A DNA stretch of 64,000 nt from Polyangia bacterium (GCA_030424595.1 JAUHWG010000002.1:62001-126000), one strand, 5' to 3'; positions 50,747 to 63,255 are shown, numbered from the stretch's first letter. Made by a program: numbers and translations. Notes: generated by a model from the letters alone, not told the origin.

Positions 50747-51892
50747 ATGCCATGCCCAGCCTGCGGCAGCCCAATCGGGGCAACGGGGACCGATTGCGGC
50801 ATCTGCGGCTACGATCTCACGCAGGGAGAACCCCCTAGCGCAGAGAAGTGTTCCCGCTGCGGATCGCAGCTGGGCGAAGAATTTCAGTTCTGCCAGGTCT
50901 GCGGCCTCGCGATCGGTCTGCGGGCGCCGCGGCCCCAGACCCAGCGCCTCAAGGTCCTGACGACCGAGGTTCGAAAGCTGCGCAAGCAGGCGACCGGGGA
51001 GCATGCCGCCCAGTCCGGAGAATTTCCGATCGGCGCGGCGGCGAAGCCAACCCCGCGTCGGGGCCCGCGTCGCGCCCGCGCAGGCGCTCGGGGCCCGCGC
51101 AGCGAGATGACGCCGGCCCTCACGCCGAAGCCCGCATCGCCCGGGGCCTGGAACGCTCGGCAGCTGTCCGCGGAGAAGGCGCCTCCCCCCGAGCCTGCGC
51201 CTGCTCCTGAGGAGGATCGCTTCGCCAAGCTCGGCGCCTCGCCCCTGCGTCTCGTCCTCGTCAACCGCGACGGCAGCGACGGCGAGAGCTTCTTCTTCCC
51301 AGACTCGCTCCTGACCCTCGGCCGCGAGGGCAGCGATCTTGTCTTCGCCGACGATGACTTTCTCTCGCCTCGCCACGCCCGCCTGGAGCTCCGCGACGAC
51401 GGGGTCTGGATCGTCGACCTCGAGAGCCTCAACGGCGTCTTCCTCCGGATCTCGGAGACCGTGCCGGTCTTCCCCGGCGACACGATCCTCCTCGGGCATC
51501 AGCTCCTTCGCCTCGACAATGTCCCCGACCCCCCCCCGGAGCTCGATCTAGAGACCCACGGCGCGCGCCTCTTCGGCACGCCGCTGGACCCGGCCTGGGC
51601 CTGCCTGACGCGGATCGGCTACGGCGGCGCCGAGGCGGAGTCGTACTTTCTCCGCTCTGCGGTCGTCGTCTTCGGCCGCGAGCAGGGGGACATCGTCTTC
51701 GGCGACGACGCCTTTATCAGCCGCCAACACGCGCAGCTCGGGGTCACGGTGAGCCGATCGGGGATGGCGGTCAGCCTCGCGGATCTCGGCTCCGCCAACG
51801 GCACGTACATCCGGATCCGCGGGAGCGCACGGATCGCCGTCGACGGCATGTTCCGGATAGGTGATCAGATCTTTCGATTGAGGACGGACTAA
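50747..51892 (+). CDS. Zinc-ribbon protein with two FHA domains
   Basis: The 381-residue protein starts with two zinc-ribbon knuckles (CPACG and CGICG; CSRCG and CQVCG), a basic Pro-rich linker, and then two FHA domains. The first (about 175-255) has LLTLGREGSDLVFADDDFLSPRHARLEL and LESLNGVFL. The second (about 285-378) has VVVFGREQGDIVFGDDAFISRQHAQLGV and SANGTYIRI. It should bind phospho-Thr partners. ATG 50747 has GGAG only 3 bases upstream; TTG 50735 is an alternative. A PP2C phosphatase gene follows by 3 bp, giving a phospho-reader/eraser pair. Confidence 0.9.
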   Translation: MPCPACGSPIGATGTDCGICGYDLTQGEPPSAEKCSRCGSQLGEEFQFCQVCGLAIGLRAPRPQTQRLKVLTTEVRKLRKQATGEHAAQSGEFPIGAAAKPTPRRGPRRARAGARGPRSEMTPALTPKPASPGAWNARQLSAEKAPPPEPAPAPEEDRFAKLGASPLRLVLVNRDGSDGESFFFPDSLLTLGREGSDLVFADDDFLSPRHARLELRDDGVWIVDLESLNGVFLRISETVPVFPGDTILLGHQLLRLDNVPDPPPELDLETHGARLFGTPLDPAWACLTRIGYGGAEAESYFLRSAVVVFGREQGDIVFGDDAFISRQHAQLGVTVSRSGMAVSLADLGSANGTYIRIRGSARIAVDGMFRIGDQIFRLRTD

Positions 51893-51895
51893 CCC

Positions 51896-52753
51896 TTGGC
51901 TCAGATCGAGATCTTCGCGCGTACGGAGGTCGGCTGCGTCCGCAGCCGCAACGAGGATCGTTTCCTCGTGGTCAACCTCGGCAACGGTGACAGGTCCCTG
52001 CAGCCCCGCTCCCGGATCCACCCGCTCGGCCCCCAGGGGACCCTGCTCGCGGTCTGTGACGGGATGGGGGGCGCGGCCGGCGGTGACGTGGCCTCGCAGC
52101 TCGCGGCCGACGCCTTCGCCAAGGCCGTCCGCCCGCACTCCCCCTTTGACTCGCTGGAGGCGGTCCAAGACGCGCTCCTCCAGGGGACGAGGCTGGCGAA
52201 CACGTCGATCCTCGACCACGCCAACCGCGACGCGGCGCTCCGCGGCATGGGGACGACGGTGACCGCCGCGCTCCTCTACGGCCCGGAGCTCGCGCTCGTG
52301 CACGTCGGCGACTCGCGGGCCTACCTCCGCCGCGGGCGCTCGCTCCACCAGCTGACGACCGATCACAGCGTCGTCGGCCAGATGGTCGCGGCCGGCCGGA
52401 TCAGCGCCGAAGAGGCGCGCAACCTCGAGAACCGCAACGTCCTCCTCCAGGCGCTCGGGGTCATGTCGACGATCGGCCCGGAGCTCGTGACCACCACCCT
52501 CCGCGCCGGAGACATCCTCCTCCTGTGCAGCGACGGCCTGAACACGCCGCTGCCCGACGAGGCGATCCTCGACACCCTCCTCCGCTATGAGGACCCGATG
52601 CGCTGCTGCCGGGCCCTCACCGAGGCCGCCTGTGCGGCGGGGGGGCCCGACAACGTCACCGTCATCGTCGCCCGCTTCACCGGCGACGGGCTCGAGATCC
52701 CCCGCGGTCGCGAGCCGGTCAACCTGACCCGACGGCAGGTCACGATAGGCTGA
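51896..52753 (+). CDS. PP2C-family Ser/Thr protein phosphatase
   Basis: The 285-residue metal-dependent phosphatase shows the standard motifs: RNEDRF near residue 19, VCDGMGGAAGG, GMGTTVTAALL, HVGDSRAYLRR, LLCSDGL and the C-terminal GGPDNVTVIVARF. The Asp residues in NED, DGMGG, SDG and GPDN bind the two metal ions. It begins at TTG 51896, 3 bp after the FHA gene, so translation is probably coupled. It should dephosphorylate the Thr residues that FHA domains read; the kinase is not in the window. Confidence 0.95.
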   Translation: MAQIEIFARTEVGCVRSRNEDRFLVVNLGNGDRSLQPRSRIHPLGPQGTLLAVCDGMGGAAGGDVASQLAADAFAKAVRPHSPFDSLEAVQDALLQGTRLANTSILDHANRDAALRGMGTTVTAALLYGPELALVHVGDSRAYLRRGRSLHQLTTDHSVVGQMVAAGRISAEEARNLENRNVLLQALGVMSTIGPELVTTTLRAGDILLLCSDGLNTPLPDEAILDTLLRYEDPMRCCRALTEAACAAGGPDNVTVIVARFTGDGLEIPRGREPVNLTRRQVTIG

Positions 52754-52754
52754 C

Positions 52755-53744
52755 ATGACCCCTTGGACGATCCTCACCGGCGGCGCCGGCTTCATCGGCT
52801 CGCACCTCGTCGACGCGCTCCTCGCCGACAACCGCCCGGTGATCGTCATCGATCGCCGCGCCGTCAACGACCGGGGGAACCTGGCCGCCCACCTCGGCGA
52901 TCCTCGCCTGCGCTTCGTCAGCGCCGATATCCGGGCTCCCCTGGCCGAGCCCCTCGCCAGCGCCTTCGCCGACGTCGAGAGCGTCTCGGCGGTGATCCAC
53001 CTCGCCGCTCAGATCGACGTCGCCCGCTCCCTCCGCGACCCGATAGGCGACGCTCAGGACAATCTGGTCGGCACTCTGGAGGTCGCACGGCTCGCCCGTG
53101 ACCTCGACGCACGCCTGGTCTTCGCCTCGTCGGCGGCGGTCTACGGGGTCAGCGAAGCGCTCCCGGTCGTCGAAGAGGACGCCGGCTGGCCGCCGTCTCC
53201 CTACGGGATCCACAAGCTCGCCGCCGAGATGCACCTGCGGGTCCAGGCTCGCCTCCCGGGCAAGCCGCTCTCCGCGGTGAGCCTCCGCTTCTTCAACGTC
53301 TACGGCTCGCGCCAGGATCCGCGGAGCCACTACGCCGGGGTGATCGCCCGCTTCGTCGAGCGGGCCCTCGCCGGCCTCCCGCTCGAGATCTACGGCGATG
53401 GTCAACAGACCCGCGACTTCATCCACGTCACCGACGTCGTCCAGGCGGTTCTCGCCGCCTGTGAGCGAGGTCCCAGCGATGGCACGCCGATCAACGTCGG
53501 CGGCGGCCAGGAGATCTCGATCCGAGAGCTCGCCGAGCGGGTCGTCGCCCTCACCGGCAGCGATAGCCCGATCGTCCACCTGCCGGCCCGGGGCGGGGAG
53601 GTCCGCCGCTCTCGCGCCTCGGTGGAGCGGAGCACGACCCATCTCGGCGTCCGGCCGACGATCCCGCTCGACCGGGGGCTCCGCGAGTTCGCCGCCTGGT
53701 TCGCGGGCCTCGGCGCGTCGGCGTCCGCGTCGACCGCGACCTGA
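52755..53744 (+). CDS. NAD-dependent sugar-nucleotide epimerase/dehydratase
   Basis: An extended short-chain dehydrogenase of 329 residues. It has the N-terminal NAD motif LTGGAGFIGSHL, VIHLAAQIDVARS, the catalytic Ser-rich FASSAAVYG and YGIHK (Tyr and Lys of YxxxK), and FFNVYGSRQDP. GDGQQTRDFIHVTDVV is also conserved. It resembles UDP-glucose 4-epimerases and relatives acting in surface polysaccharide synthesis. The exact substrate cannot be read from the sequence. It starts one base after the phosphatase stop. Confidence 0.9.
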   Translation: MTPWTILTGGAGFIGSHLVDALLADNRPVIVIDRRAVNDRGNLAAHLGDPRLRFVSADIRAPLAEPLASAFADVESVSAVIHLAAQIDVARSLRDPIGDAQDNLVGTLEVARLARDLDARLVFASSAAVYGVSEALPVVEEDAGWPPSPYGIHKLAAEMHLRVQARLPGKPLSAVSLRFFNVYGSRQDPRSHYAGVIARFVERALAGLPLEIYGDGQQTRDFIHVTDVVQAVLAACERGPSDGTPINVGGGQEISIRELAERVVALTGSDSPIVHLPARGGEVRRSRASVERSTTHLGVRPTIPLDRGLREFAAWFAGLGASASASTAT

Positions 53745-53873
53745 GCTGGTCGCCGCGGCCTGGAGTGTCTGGGCCTCCAAAGACCGGCCTCGCATGCGCA
53801 GACCGGACGCACCTTTACGAGATCACCCGCGGAGGCCGCTCGCAGGCCGCCCCTTCGCGGTACAACCCCGCCG

Positions 53874-56009
53874 ATGTTTGACCTCTTCGCTACCGCGGCG
53901 CCCGGCCTCGAGGAGCTCGTCGCCGCAGAGCTCGGCGAGCTCGGCGGCGAGTCGATCCGCCTGACCAAGGCCGGCGTTCGCTTTCAGGGCGACCTCCGGA
54001 TCGCCTACCGCTGCTGCCTCTGGTCCCGCCTCGCGAGCCGCATCCTCCTGCGCATCGACGAGCTGGAGATCGCCGACGAAGAGGCCCTCTATCGCGCGAT
54101 CCGAGCGATCCCCTGGGAGGAGCATATGACCGTCGACGGCACCTTCGTCGTCGACTTCGTCGGCGGCGGGTCCGGGATCGACAACAGTCACTTCGGCGCG
54201 CTCCGGGTCAAGGACGCGATCGTCGATCGCTTCATGGCCCAGTCCCGCCGACGACCGGACGTCGAGCGCGAGCAGCCGGACCTGCGGATCCACGTCCACC
54301 TCCGGCGGGGGATCCTCAGCGTCGCGATCGACCTCGCCGGCGAGAGCCTGCACCGCCGCGGCTACCGGGCGACCGGCGTGATGGCGCCGCTCAAGGAGAG
54401 CCTGGCCGCGGCCCTGCTCATCCGCGCGGGCTGGCCGGAGCTGGCCGCCGCGGGCGCGCCGCTCGTCGATCCGCTCTGCGGATCCGGCACCTTGCCGATC
54501 GAGGCGGCGTGGATCGCAGGCGACCGGGCGCCGGGGCTCACCCGGAGCTACTTCGGCTTTCAGGGGTGGCTTCAGCATCAGCCCGCGATCTGGGAGGAGC
54601 TCTGCGCCGAGGCCCAAGCGCGCTGGGAGATCGGCCGTCGCAAGATCCCGACGATCGTCGGCTTCGATCACCAGCACTCTGCGATCCGGAGCGCCCAAGC
54701 CAACCTCGAGCGGGCAGACCTGCGCGGCCTCGTCGACGTACGCGTCGCCGAGGTCGAGCAGCTCCGTCGCGATCCTGCCTGGGGAGGCCCGGGGCTGGTC
54801 ATCACCAACCCCCCCTACGGCGAGCGGATCGGCCACGATCAGGACTTGCCGGCCCTCTACGCGACGATCGGCGAGCGACTCGTCGCCGAGTTCGACGGCT
54901 GGAGCGCGGCGATCCTCACCTCCGAGACGGAGCTCGGCATGGCGACCAAGCTCCGCGCCCGCAAGATCTACAAGCTCCGCAACGGGGCTATCGAGGTCAG
55001 CCTCCTCCTCGTCGATGTCGCCGAGTCGAACGTCCGCCAGCCCTGGAAGCCCATGCCGCGGGGGGAGGGCGCGCTCTCCTTGGTCAACCGGCTCAAGAAG
55101 AACCAGCGGGCCCTCGCGTCCTGGCTAAAGCGCGACAAGATCAGCTGCTACCGCCTCTATGACTCGGACATCCCCGAGTACGCGGTCGCGGTCGATCTCT
55201 ACGGCACCGACGAGGGACACTACGCGGTCCTCCAAGAGTACGCGCCGCCGGCGACGATCGACGAGCGGGTCGCCGCCCGCCGCCTCCGGGAGGCCCATGA
55301 GATCGTCGCCGAGCACTTCGGCGTCGACCAGGAGCGGGTGATCGTCAAGCAGCGCCGCCGACAAAAGCGCGGCGACCAGTACACACGGCAGGCCTCGAGC
55401 GGCGAGCTCCACGTCGTCCACGAGGGCAGGGCGAGCTTCCTCGTCAACCTCCACGACTACCTCGACACGGGCCTCTACCTCGATCACCGGCCCGTCCGGG
55501 CGATGATCGCCGACTCCTCCAGGGGCCGGGACGTGCTCAACCTCTTCTGCTACACGGCGACGGCGACGGTCCACGCGGCCCTCGGCGGGGCGACGAGCAC
55601 GACCTCTGTCGACCTCTCCCGGCGCTACCTGAGCTGGGCCGAGCGCAACCTCGAGCACAACCGCCTCGACCGCGGCAGGCACACGCTGATCGGCGCTGAC
55701 GTCCGCGACTTCCTCCGCGACGACCGGCGGCGCTACGATCTCATCTATGTCGACCCGCCGACCTTCTCGAACTCCAAGCGGGCCCGCGACTTCGACGTCC
55801 AGCGCGAGCACGTCGAGCTGATCAAGTCGGCGGCGGATCACCTCCAGCCCGGCGGCGAGCTGATCTTCTCGACCCACCACCGACGCTTTCGCCTGGACGC
55901 GGACGCGCTGACCTCCTTCGCGATCGAGGACCTCAGCCGGGCGACGATCCCCCGCGACTTTCAGCGCAACCAGCGGATCCACAACTGTTTTCGTCTGCGC
56001 TGGATCTAG
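53874..56009 (+). CDS. rlmKL: Bifunctional 23S rRNA methyltransferase RlmKL
   Basis: The 711-residue protein matches RlmKL, which methylates 23S rRNA G2445 (m2G) and G2069 (m7G). The N-terminal half has a THUMP-type lead (FATAAPGLEELVAAELGELG) and a methyltransferase with LVDPLCGSGTLPIEAAWIA and ITNPPYGERIG. The C-terminal half (about 400-711) has LNLFCYTATATVHAALGGA and LIYVDPPTFSNSKR. The length is usual for the fused enzyme. Confidence 0.96.
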   Translation: MFDLFATAAPGLEELVAAELGELGGESIRLTKAGVRFQGDLRIAYRCCLWSRLASRILLRIDELEIADEEALYRAIRAIPWEEHMTVDGTFVVDFVGGGSGIDNSHFGALRVKDAIVDRFMAQSRRRPDVEREQPDLRIHVHLRRGILSVAIDLAGESLHRRGYRATGVMAPLKESLAAALLIRAGWPELAAAGAPLVDPLCGSGTLPIEAAWIAGDRAPGLTRSYFGFQGWLQHQPAIWEELCAEAQARWEIGRRKIPTIVGFDHQHSAIRSAQANLERADLRGLVDVRVAEVEQLRRDPAWGGPGLVITNPPYGERIGHDQDLPALYATIGERLVAEFDGWSAAILTSETELGMATKLRARKIYKLRNGAIEVSLLLVDVAESNVRQPWKPMPRGEGALSLVNRLKKNQRALASWLKRDKISCYRLYDSDIPEYAVAVDLYGTDEGHYAVLQEYAPPATIDERVAARRLREAHEIVAEHFGVDQERVIVKQRRRQKRGDQYTRQASSGELHVVHEGRASFLVNLHDYLDTGLYLDHRPVRAMIADSSRGRDVLNLFCYTATATVHAALGGATSTTSVDLSRRYLSWAERNLEHNRLDRGRHTLIGADVRDFLRDDRRRYDLIYVDPPTFSNSKRARDFDVQREHVELIKSAADHLQPGGELIFSTHHRRFRLDADALTSFAIEDLSRATIPRDFQRNQRIHNCFRLRWI

Positions 56010-56441
56010 GGGCTGTGGAGAGAGTCCGCTGCGCTCTCGCGCCGTGATCGTCGGCCCCCTTGGCTTCGACGAAGCGCCGCCGTACCGGGCTTTGCTACGA
56101 TCTTCGGCGGATCCGAGTGGACCGGCGAGGGCCCGCTGGAGCGCGCCCGATCATTCTCGCAGCGGCCTCCGAGGCCTGAACTAGGCGCAGGCCGAGGGCC
56201 GCACAGGGCGTCTCCCGCAGCCTTGGCCAACGTGCGAGAGCCCCGAGCGCGGCGAGGCGTGAGGCCGATCAGCGCTGGGACGAGGAGCGCGCGTTCGAGC
56301 GCGCCGCGACCTCTCTCGTGGGGCCGCCGCTCGCCTCTGCGCAGGGGGAGAGCGGCCCGCTCGCGACCGCCCCTTCGCCCGCCGCGACCTCTCCGGGAAG
56401 GAGAGGAGAAAACCAGGTACGCTGGCGGTGGAGACACGTAC
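56010..56441. other. Intergenic region with repeat copy, no gene seen
   Basis: The first 110 bp hold copy C of the dispersed repeat. The remaining 300 bp are GC-rich with Arg/Pro-biased frames on both strands and no domain. The downstream gene's ribosome site (GGAG) is at about 56430. Confidence 0.5.
56031..56112. repeat. Dispersed intergenic repeat, copy C
   Basis: GCGCTCTCGCGCCGTGATCG, then GTCGGCCCCCTTGGCTTCG, then ACGAAGCGCCGCCGTACCGG. It matches copy A at 42315 in order and spacing, and its first 20 bases match copy D at 28285 at 18 positions. Confidence 0.6.
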
Positions 56442-57182
56442 GTGCCCCTGAACGCAGAGCAAGAATGGACCCTCGTTTCCTGCGGCCTCTTGGCGCTCGC
56501 CGACCGCGTGCTCACCGGTGGCGAGGCCGCCCGGCTGCTCTCCCTCGTCGAGGCCTACCTCGACCCTGAGGAGCAGGACCTGTGGATGGATCTAGTCTGC
56601 GACAAGGGGGCCCTCGAGGCTCACTTCGACCACATGCGGGCGCCGCCTCAGGAGGCCGGGCTGCGCCTCCTCGAGACCGTCTGGAACACAGCGCTCGCCG
56701 ACGGTGACGCGTCGCTCTCCGAGATCCGCGTCTTCGAGCGGATCGGTGAGCGCCTCTCGATCGAGAAGTCCCAGCTCACGGTCCACCGCAAGACCTGGAC
56801 CTACGCGGCGATGGAGCGCGCCGAGGTGATCGCCGGCTTTGTCGCCAACCTGCTCCATCGCGGCGCCCGACCGACAGACGAGGATCGTACGGCGTACGAG
56901 TCGCTGGTCGCACGCCTGCCCCTCAGCAAGACCCGCCGCGAGCGGATGCTGAAGAGCATCGACGCACCGCCGACCGTCGAGGCGATCGTCGAATTCCTGC
57001 GCCGCTTTGATCGTCAGCACCAGATGGAGACCCTGCGGACGATCGCCCAGGAGCTCATCCGGACCGATCGACGGGCGGCAGCGCGGGAGCAGATGACCGA
57101 GGTCCTCGCCGCTGCCAGCCTGCCGCAGAGCATCCTCGGCGATCTTCCAGGGTTCGCGAAGAGCAGCGACGCGGCCTCCTGA
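56442..57182 (+). CDS. TerB-like helical protein
   Basis: The 246-residue cytoplasmic protein begins at GTG 56442 with GGAG 8 bases upstream; the longer frame before it is Arg/Pro-rich and unlikely to be coding. The helical pattern SCGLLALADRVLTGGEAARLLSLVEAYL and TVWNTALADGDASLSEIRVFERIGERLSI fits TerB/DjlA-type acidic-loop helical domains (ADGDxxxSExE). Their function is poorly known (stress, metal or envelope signalling). The neighbouring convergent gene encodes a similar domain. Confidence 0.74.
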   Translation: MPLNAEQEWTLVSCGLLALADRVLTGGEAARLLSLVEAYLDPEEQDLWMDLVCDKGALEAHFDHMRAPPQEAGLRLLETVWNTALADGDASLSEIRVFERIGERLSIEKSQLTVHRKTWTYAAMERAEVIAGFVANLLHRGARPTDEDRTAYESLVARLPLSKTRRERMLKSIDAPPTVEAIVEFLRRFDRQHQMETLRTIAQELIRTDRRAAAREQMTEVLAAASLPQSILGDLPGFAKSSDAAS

Positions 57183-57201
57183 CCGCGCGGCAGCTCCGAG
57201 C

Positions 57202-57762
57202 TCAGCGCCCGGCGAAGGCGCGGTGGAAGGTCAGGAGGGCGTCGTTGCCGAAGGCCCGCGCGATCTCCTCGATCGTCGCGCGCTCCTCCGGGTCGACGCT
57301 CTCGCCGATCCCGAAGAGACCGCCGCTCGCCTCGGCGACGCCGATGCAAAGCTCGACCAGGGAGGCGCCCTCTTTGCCGTCGAGCGTCTGCTTGAGGATC
57401 CCCATGGTCTCGTCCATGAAGGCCTTCGAGGGCTGCTCCTCGAGCATGCTCTCGACCATCTGGAACGCGTCGCTACCGGGGGCGATGTCGCGGCTCTTGA
57501 CGACCTTGAGGATCGTCGAGCGCTCCTTGCGGCTGACGCTCCCGTCGGCCCAGGCGATGTGCACCATCGGCATCAGGTCGAAGATCTTCTTCCGGTTGCC
57601 GGTGAAGCCGAGGGCCTCGACGGCGTCGGCCAGCTCGAGCTTGCGAGCCTCCCGCTGGACCCGCTTGGCGTCCTCGTCCATCTTGGCGCGGAGCTTGGCG
57701 CGGGCCTCCATGTCCTGCTCCTTGAAGTATGCGTCTTCCTCGATCTCGGGCTTTATCGGCAT
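57202..57762 (-). CDS. TerB-domain protein
   Basis: The 186-residue protein starts at ATG 57762 (AGGA 8 bases upstream). A charged coiled-coil lead (YFKEQDMEARAKLRAKMDEDAKRVQREAR) is followed by the TerB pattern IFDLMPMVHIAWADGSVSRKERSTILKVV and GIGESVDPEERATIEEIARAFG. The WADGSVSxKE motif is the acidic loop typical of TerB. It is convergent with the preceding TerB-like gene, 19 bp apart, so the two may be distant paralogues. Confidence 0.82.
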   Translation of the reverse strand: MPIKPEIEEDAYFKEQDMEARAKLRAKMDEDAKRVQREARKLELADAVEALGFTGNRKKIFDLMPMVHIAWADGSVSRKERSTILKVVKSRDIAPGSDAFQMVESMLEEQPSKAFMDETMGILKQTLDGKEGASLVELCIGVAEASGGLFGIGESVDPEERATIEEIARAFGNDALLTFHRAFAGR

Positions 57763-57941
57763 GATGTTCGTCCTCGCGGGGCCGGACGGTAGCAGGCGCT
57801 CGGAGCCTGTCAATCCTCGAGTCCGGCGGAGCCAGCCGCCGCGGCCGTCGTGACGGTCTCGAGGCGTCGATCGGCTCTCAGCCGAGCTACACGCAAAAGC
57901 CGCAATGGCGGAGAGGGCCGCAGGAGACCCACTGCGGACCC

Positions 57942-59132
57942 CTAGCTGGGGATCGTCTGCGGCTTTCCGCTCGGCTCGCAGCCCCACTGGAAGTTGTCGA
58001 GGAACGCGTAGCTGTCGAGGATCCCGTCGCTGACGTCGAAGATCGAGAAGACGACCGTGATCTGCTCCCCCGGCGTCACGCCGACGGTGCTCGTCAACCA
58101 GTTGGTGCCGGCGTGCTGGCGCATGCAGGTGCCGGTGAACTCCGGGAGGTTGGCGCCGCCGTCCTGGAAGTCGAGGAAGCCCGCGTTGAGCGAGATCGGG
58201 TTGCCCATCTGGTCGAAGGAGATGTTCCCGGTCCACTGCTCCGACTCGAGCCAGCCGATGTACATGTCGTTGAACTGCGAGCCGTAGTACTGCGGCCACT
58301 CGGTGGAGAAGAAGGCGAAGTCGTAGGAGAACGAGGTGACGTCGACGGGGACGTCGAGGACGAAGCGAAGCTCGGTGTAGTCGTTGGCCGAGCCGCCCTG
58401 GTCGAACTGCCCCTGGATCGTCCCCGAGCAGTCGCCCGTGCCGATGAGCCCGGGGTTTTGCGTACAGTCTCCGCCGACCGCGTTGGGCTTGATCGGCGGC
58501 GGCAGGTTCTTGCCGAGGCCGATGCCGAGGCCGTCGTTGCAGAAGGTGGGCGAGCCGTTGCTGTCGCCGCCGGGGGTCTGCTGGCCGAGCTCCGAGACGA
58601 GGCCCGACCCGATCACCGCGTAGCTGGTGCCCTCGCGGGGGTTGAAGGTCGCGTTGGCGCCGAAGCTAGTGCGGACGCCGATCGCCGCAGGGGAGCCCAT
58701 CGTCGACGGGCTGACCGCCAGCTCTCCGGGACAGTTGAGCCCCATCGCGTTGAAGGGATCGCTGGTCCCGGCGTCGCAGGGGACGTGGTCGGGGATCGTG
58801 CAGACGCAGTCGTCGCCGGTGTCTTCGCAGGGATCCTCGCCGGTCGGCATCGCGTCCGGGTCGGGGAAGCCGACGTCGTACTTGAAGGGGCTCGAGTCGC
58901 CCGCGCTGCCGGAGCCCGCGCTCTCGGAGCCGGCGCTCGACTCCGTATCGGAGTCGGCGTCCGTGTCGGAGTCGCCGGAGTCTGACGCGGATCCCGAGGC
59001 GGACGCCGTCACCGTGATGCTCGCGATGCCGCTCCCGCTCACGCTGTCCTCGGGGTCATCGTTTGCCGGGTCGCCGCAGGCGGAGAGGGCGAGGCCGATC
59101 GCGGCCGCACAGACGGTGAGGGAGGCTCGCAT
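57942..59132 (-). CDS. Choice-of-anchor-L-domain lipoprotein
   Basis: The 396-residue lipoprotein has its lipobox in IGLALSAC. A 60-residue Ser/Asp/Thr/Gly linker follows, of the kind common on surface lipoproteins of Nannocystaceae. The mature domain shows the choice-of-anchor-L pattern: YAVIGSGLVSEL, then DVTSFSYDFAFFSTEWPQYYGSQFNDMYIGWLES, and TPGEQITVVFSIFDVSDGILDSYAFLDNF. Cys-rich loops separate the strands. Such proteins are surface-displayed, function unknown. It is transcribed toward the TerB gene, with a gap of 180 bp. Confidence 0.85.
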   Translation of the reverse strand: MRASLTVCAAAIGLALSACGDPANDDPEDSVSGSGIASITVTASASGSASDSGDSDTDADSDTESSAGSESAGSGSAGDSSPFKYDVGFPDPDAMPTGEDPCEDTGDDCVCTIPDHVPCDAGTSDPFNAMGLNCPGELAVSPSTMGSPAAIGVRTSFGANATFNPREGTSYAVIGSGLVSELGQQTPGGDSNGSPTFCNDGLGIGLGKNLPPPIKPNAVGGDCTQNPGLIGTGDCSGTIQGQFDQGGSANDYTELRFVLDVPVDVTSFSYDFAFFSTEWPQYYGSQFNDMYIGWLESEQWTGNISFDQMGNPISLNAGFLDFQDGGANLPEFTGTCMRQHAGTNWLTSTVGVTPGEQITVVFSIFDVSDGILDSYAFLDNFQWGCEPSGKPQTIPS

Positions 59133-59314
59133 GAGCCCACGCTACCGAGGACCCGGGGCCGGTGAAAGGTCGAATTCACGCAGAGGTCTGCATCTGGGTC
59201 GTCTCTCTGCGAAGCTGGGTCGTGACGAGCCCTCTCCGCGCCTTCGCTCGCTGATGTCCCTGTGGACTGCGGCGGGGCCTGTCCTGTGAGGGCCACACCT
59301 TCTATTCTCGGGCT

Positions 59315-60025
59315 ATGCCTGAGAAGCACGATCGAGCGCCGCTCGCCGGTGTCGTCTTCGATCTCGACGGCACGCTCTACGACAAGCGCGCGCTAGAGCG
59401 CTTCATGATCGGCCGCATGCTGTGGTCGATCCCTCGCCTCCACCGCTACACCACGATCCGCAGCTCGCTCGCCGGCGTCGATATGGGCAGCGCTGCGGCG
59501 CTGCGCGAGGAGACGCTCGCTCGCCTCTCCCGCAGCCCGAGGGGCCGAGAGCGTTGGCAGCGGTGGATCGACGGCGCCTACGATCCGATGGTCCGCCAGG
59601 GGATGATCCGCGCGGTCGATCCCTATCCGGGGGTCCGCACGTTGTTGGCGGAGCTCCGCGCCGCCGGTCTCCGCCTCGGCCTGGTCTCCGACTACCGCGG
59701 GATCGAAGCGCGCCTGTGGGCGCTCGGCCTCGACCTCGAGGCCTTTGACGTCGCGATCGTCACCGAGGAGCGGGGAGCGATGAAGCCCGCGCCGAGGATC
59801 GTCGAGCAGACCCTCGGAGAGATGGGCCTCCCGGGCGGGTCGATGGTGATGGTCGGCGACCGTGCCTTCACCGATCTCGCCTTCGCCGAGGCGGCGGGGA
59901 TGGACTTTGTCGGGATCCTCCCGGAGGAGACCGCGACCCCGGTCGAGGATCCTCGCTGGCGCACTTGGCCGAACGCTCGGGCCCACCTGCTCCACCTCGC
60001 GCTCACAGGCGAGCGTTCGCCGTAG
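59315..60025 (+). CDS. HAD-family hydrolase
   Basis: The 236-residue protein has the HAD motifs in order: motif I FDLDGTLYD (nucleophile Asp in DLDGT), motif II LVSDYRG, motif III MKPAPRIVEQTL (Lys) and motif IV VGDRAFTDLAFAEAAGM. A helical cap sits between motifs I and II. It is most like phosphoglycolate-phosphatase/beta-phosphoglucomutase-type phosphatases, but the substrate is unknown. It is convergent with dnaE2, about 100 bp away. Confidence 0.92.
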   Translation: MPEKHDRAPLAGVVFDLDGTLYDKRALERFMIGRMLWSIPRLHRYTTIRSSLAGVDMGSAAALREETLARLSRSPRGRERWQRWIDGAYDPMVRQGMIRAVDPYPGVRTLLAELRAAGLRLGLVSDYRGIEARLWALGLDLEAFDVAIVTEERGAMKPAPRIVEQTLGEMGLPGGSMVMVGDRAFTDLAFAEAAGMDFVGILPEETATPVEDPRWRTWPNARAHLLHLALTGERSP

Positions 60026-60126
60026 AGGCGGCGGCGCTCGCAGATCGCGGGCGTCGTCCCACGGATCATCGACGACGGCCGCTCAGCGGCCCCTTGACGA
60101 GGAGAGAAGAGGAGAAGGAGAAGAGC

Positions 60127-63243
<3,117 letters not shown>

Positions 63244-63255
63244 CCGCGCACCACC

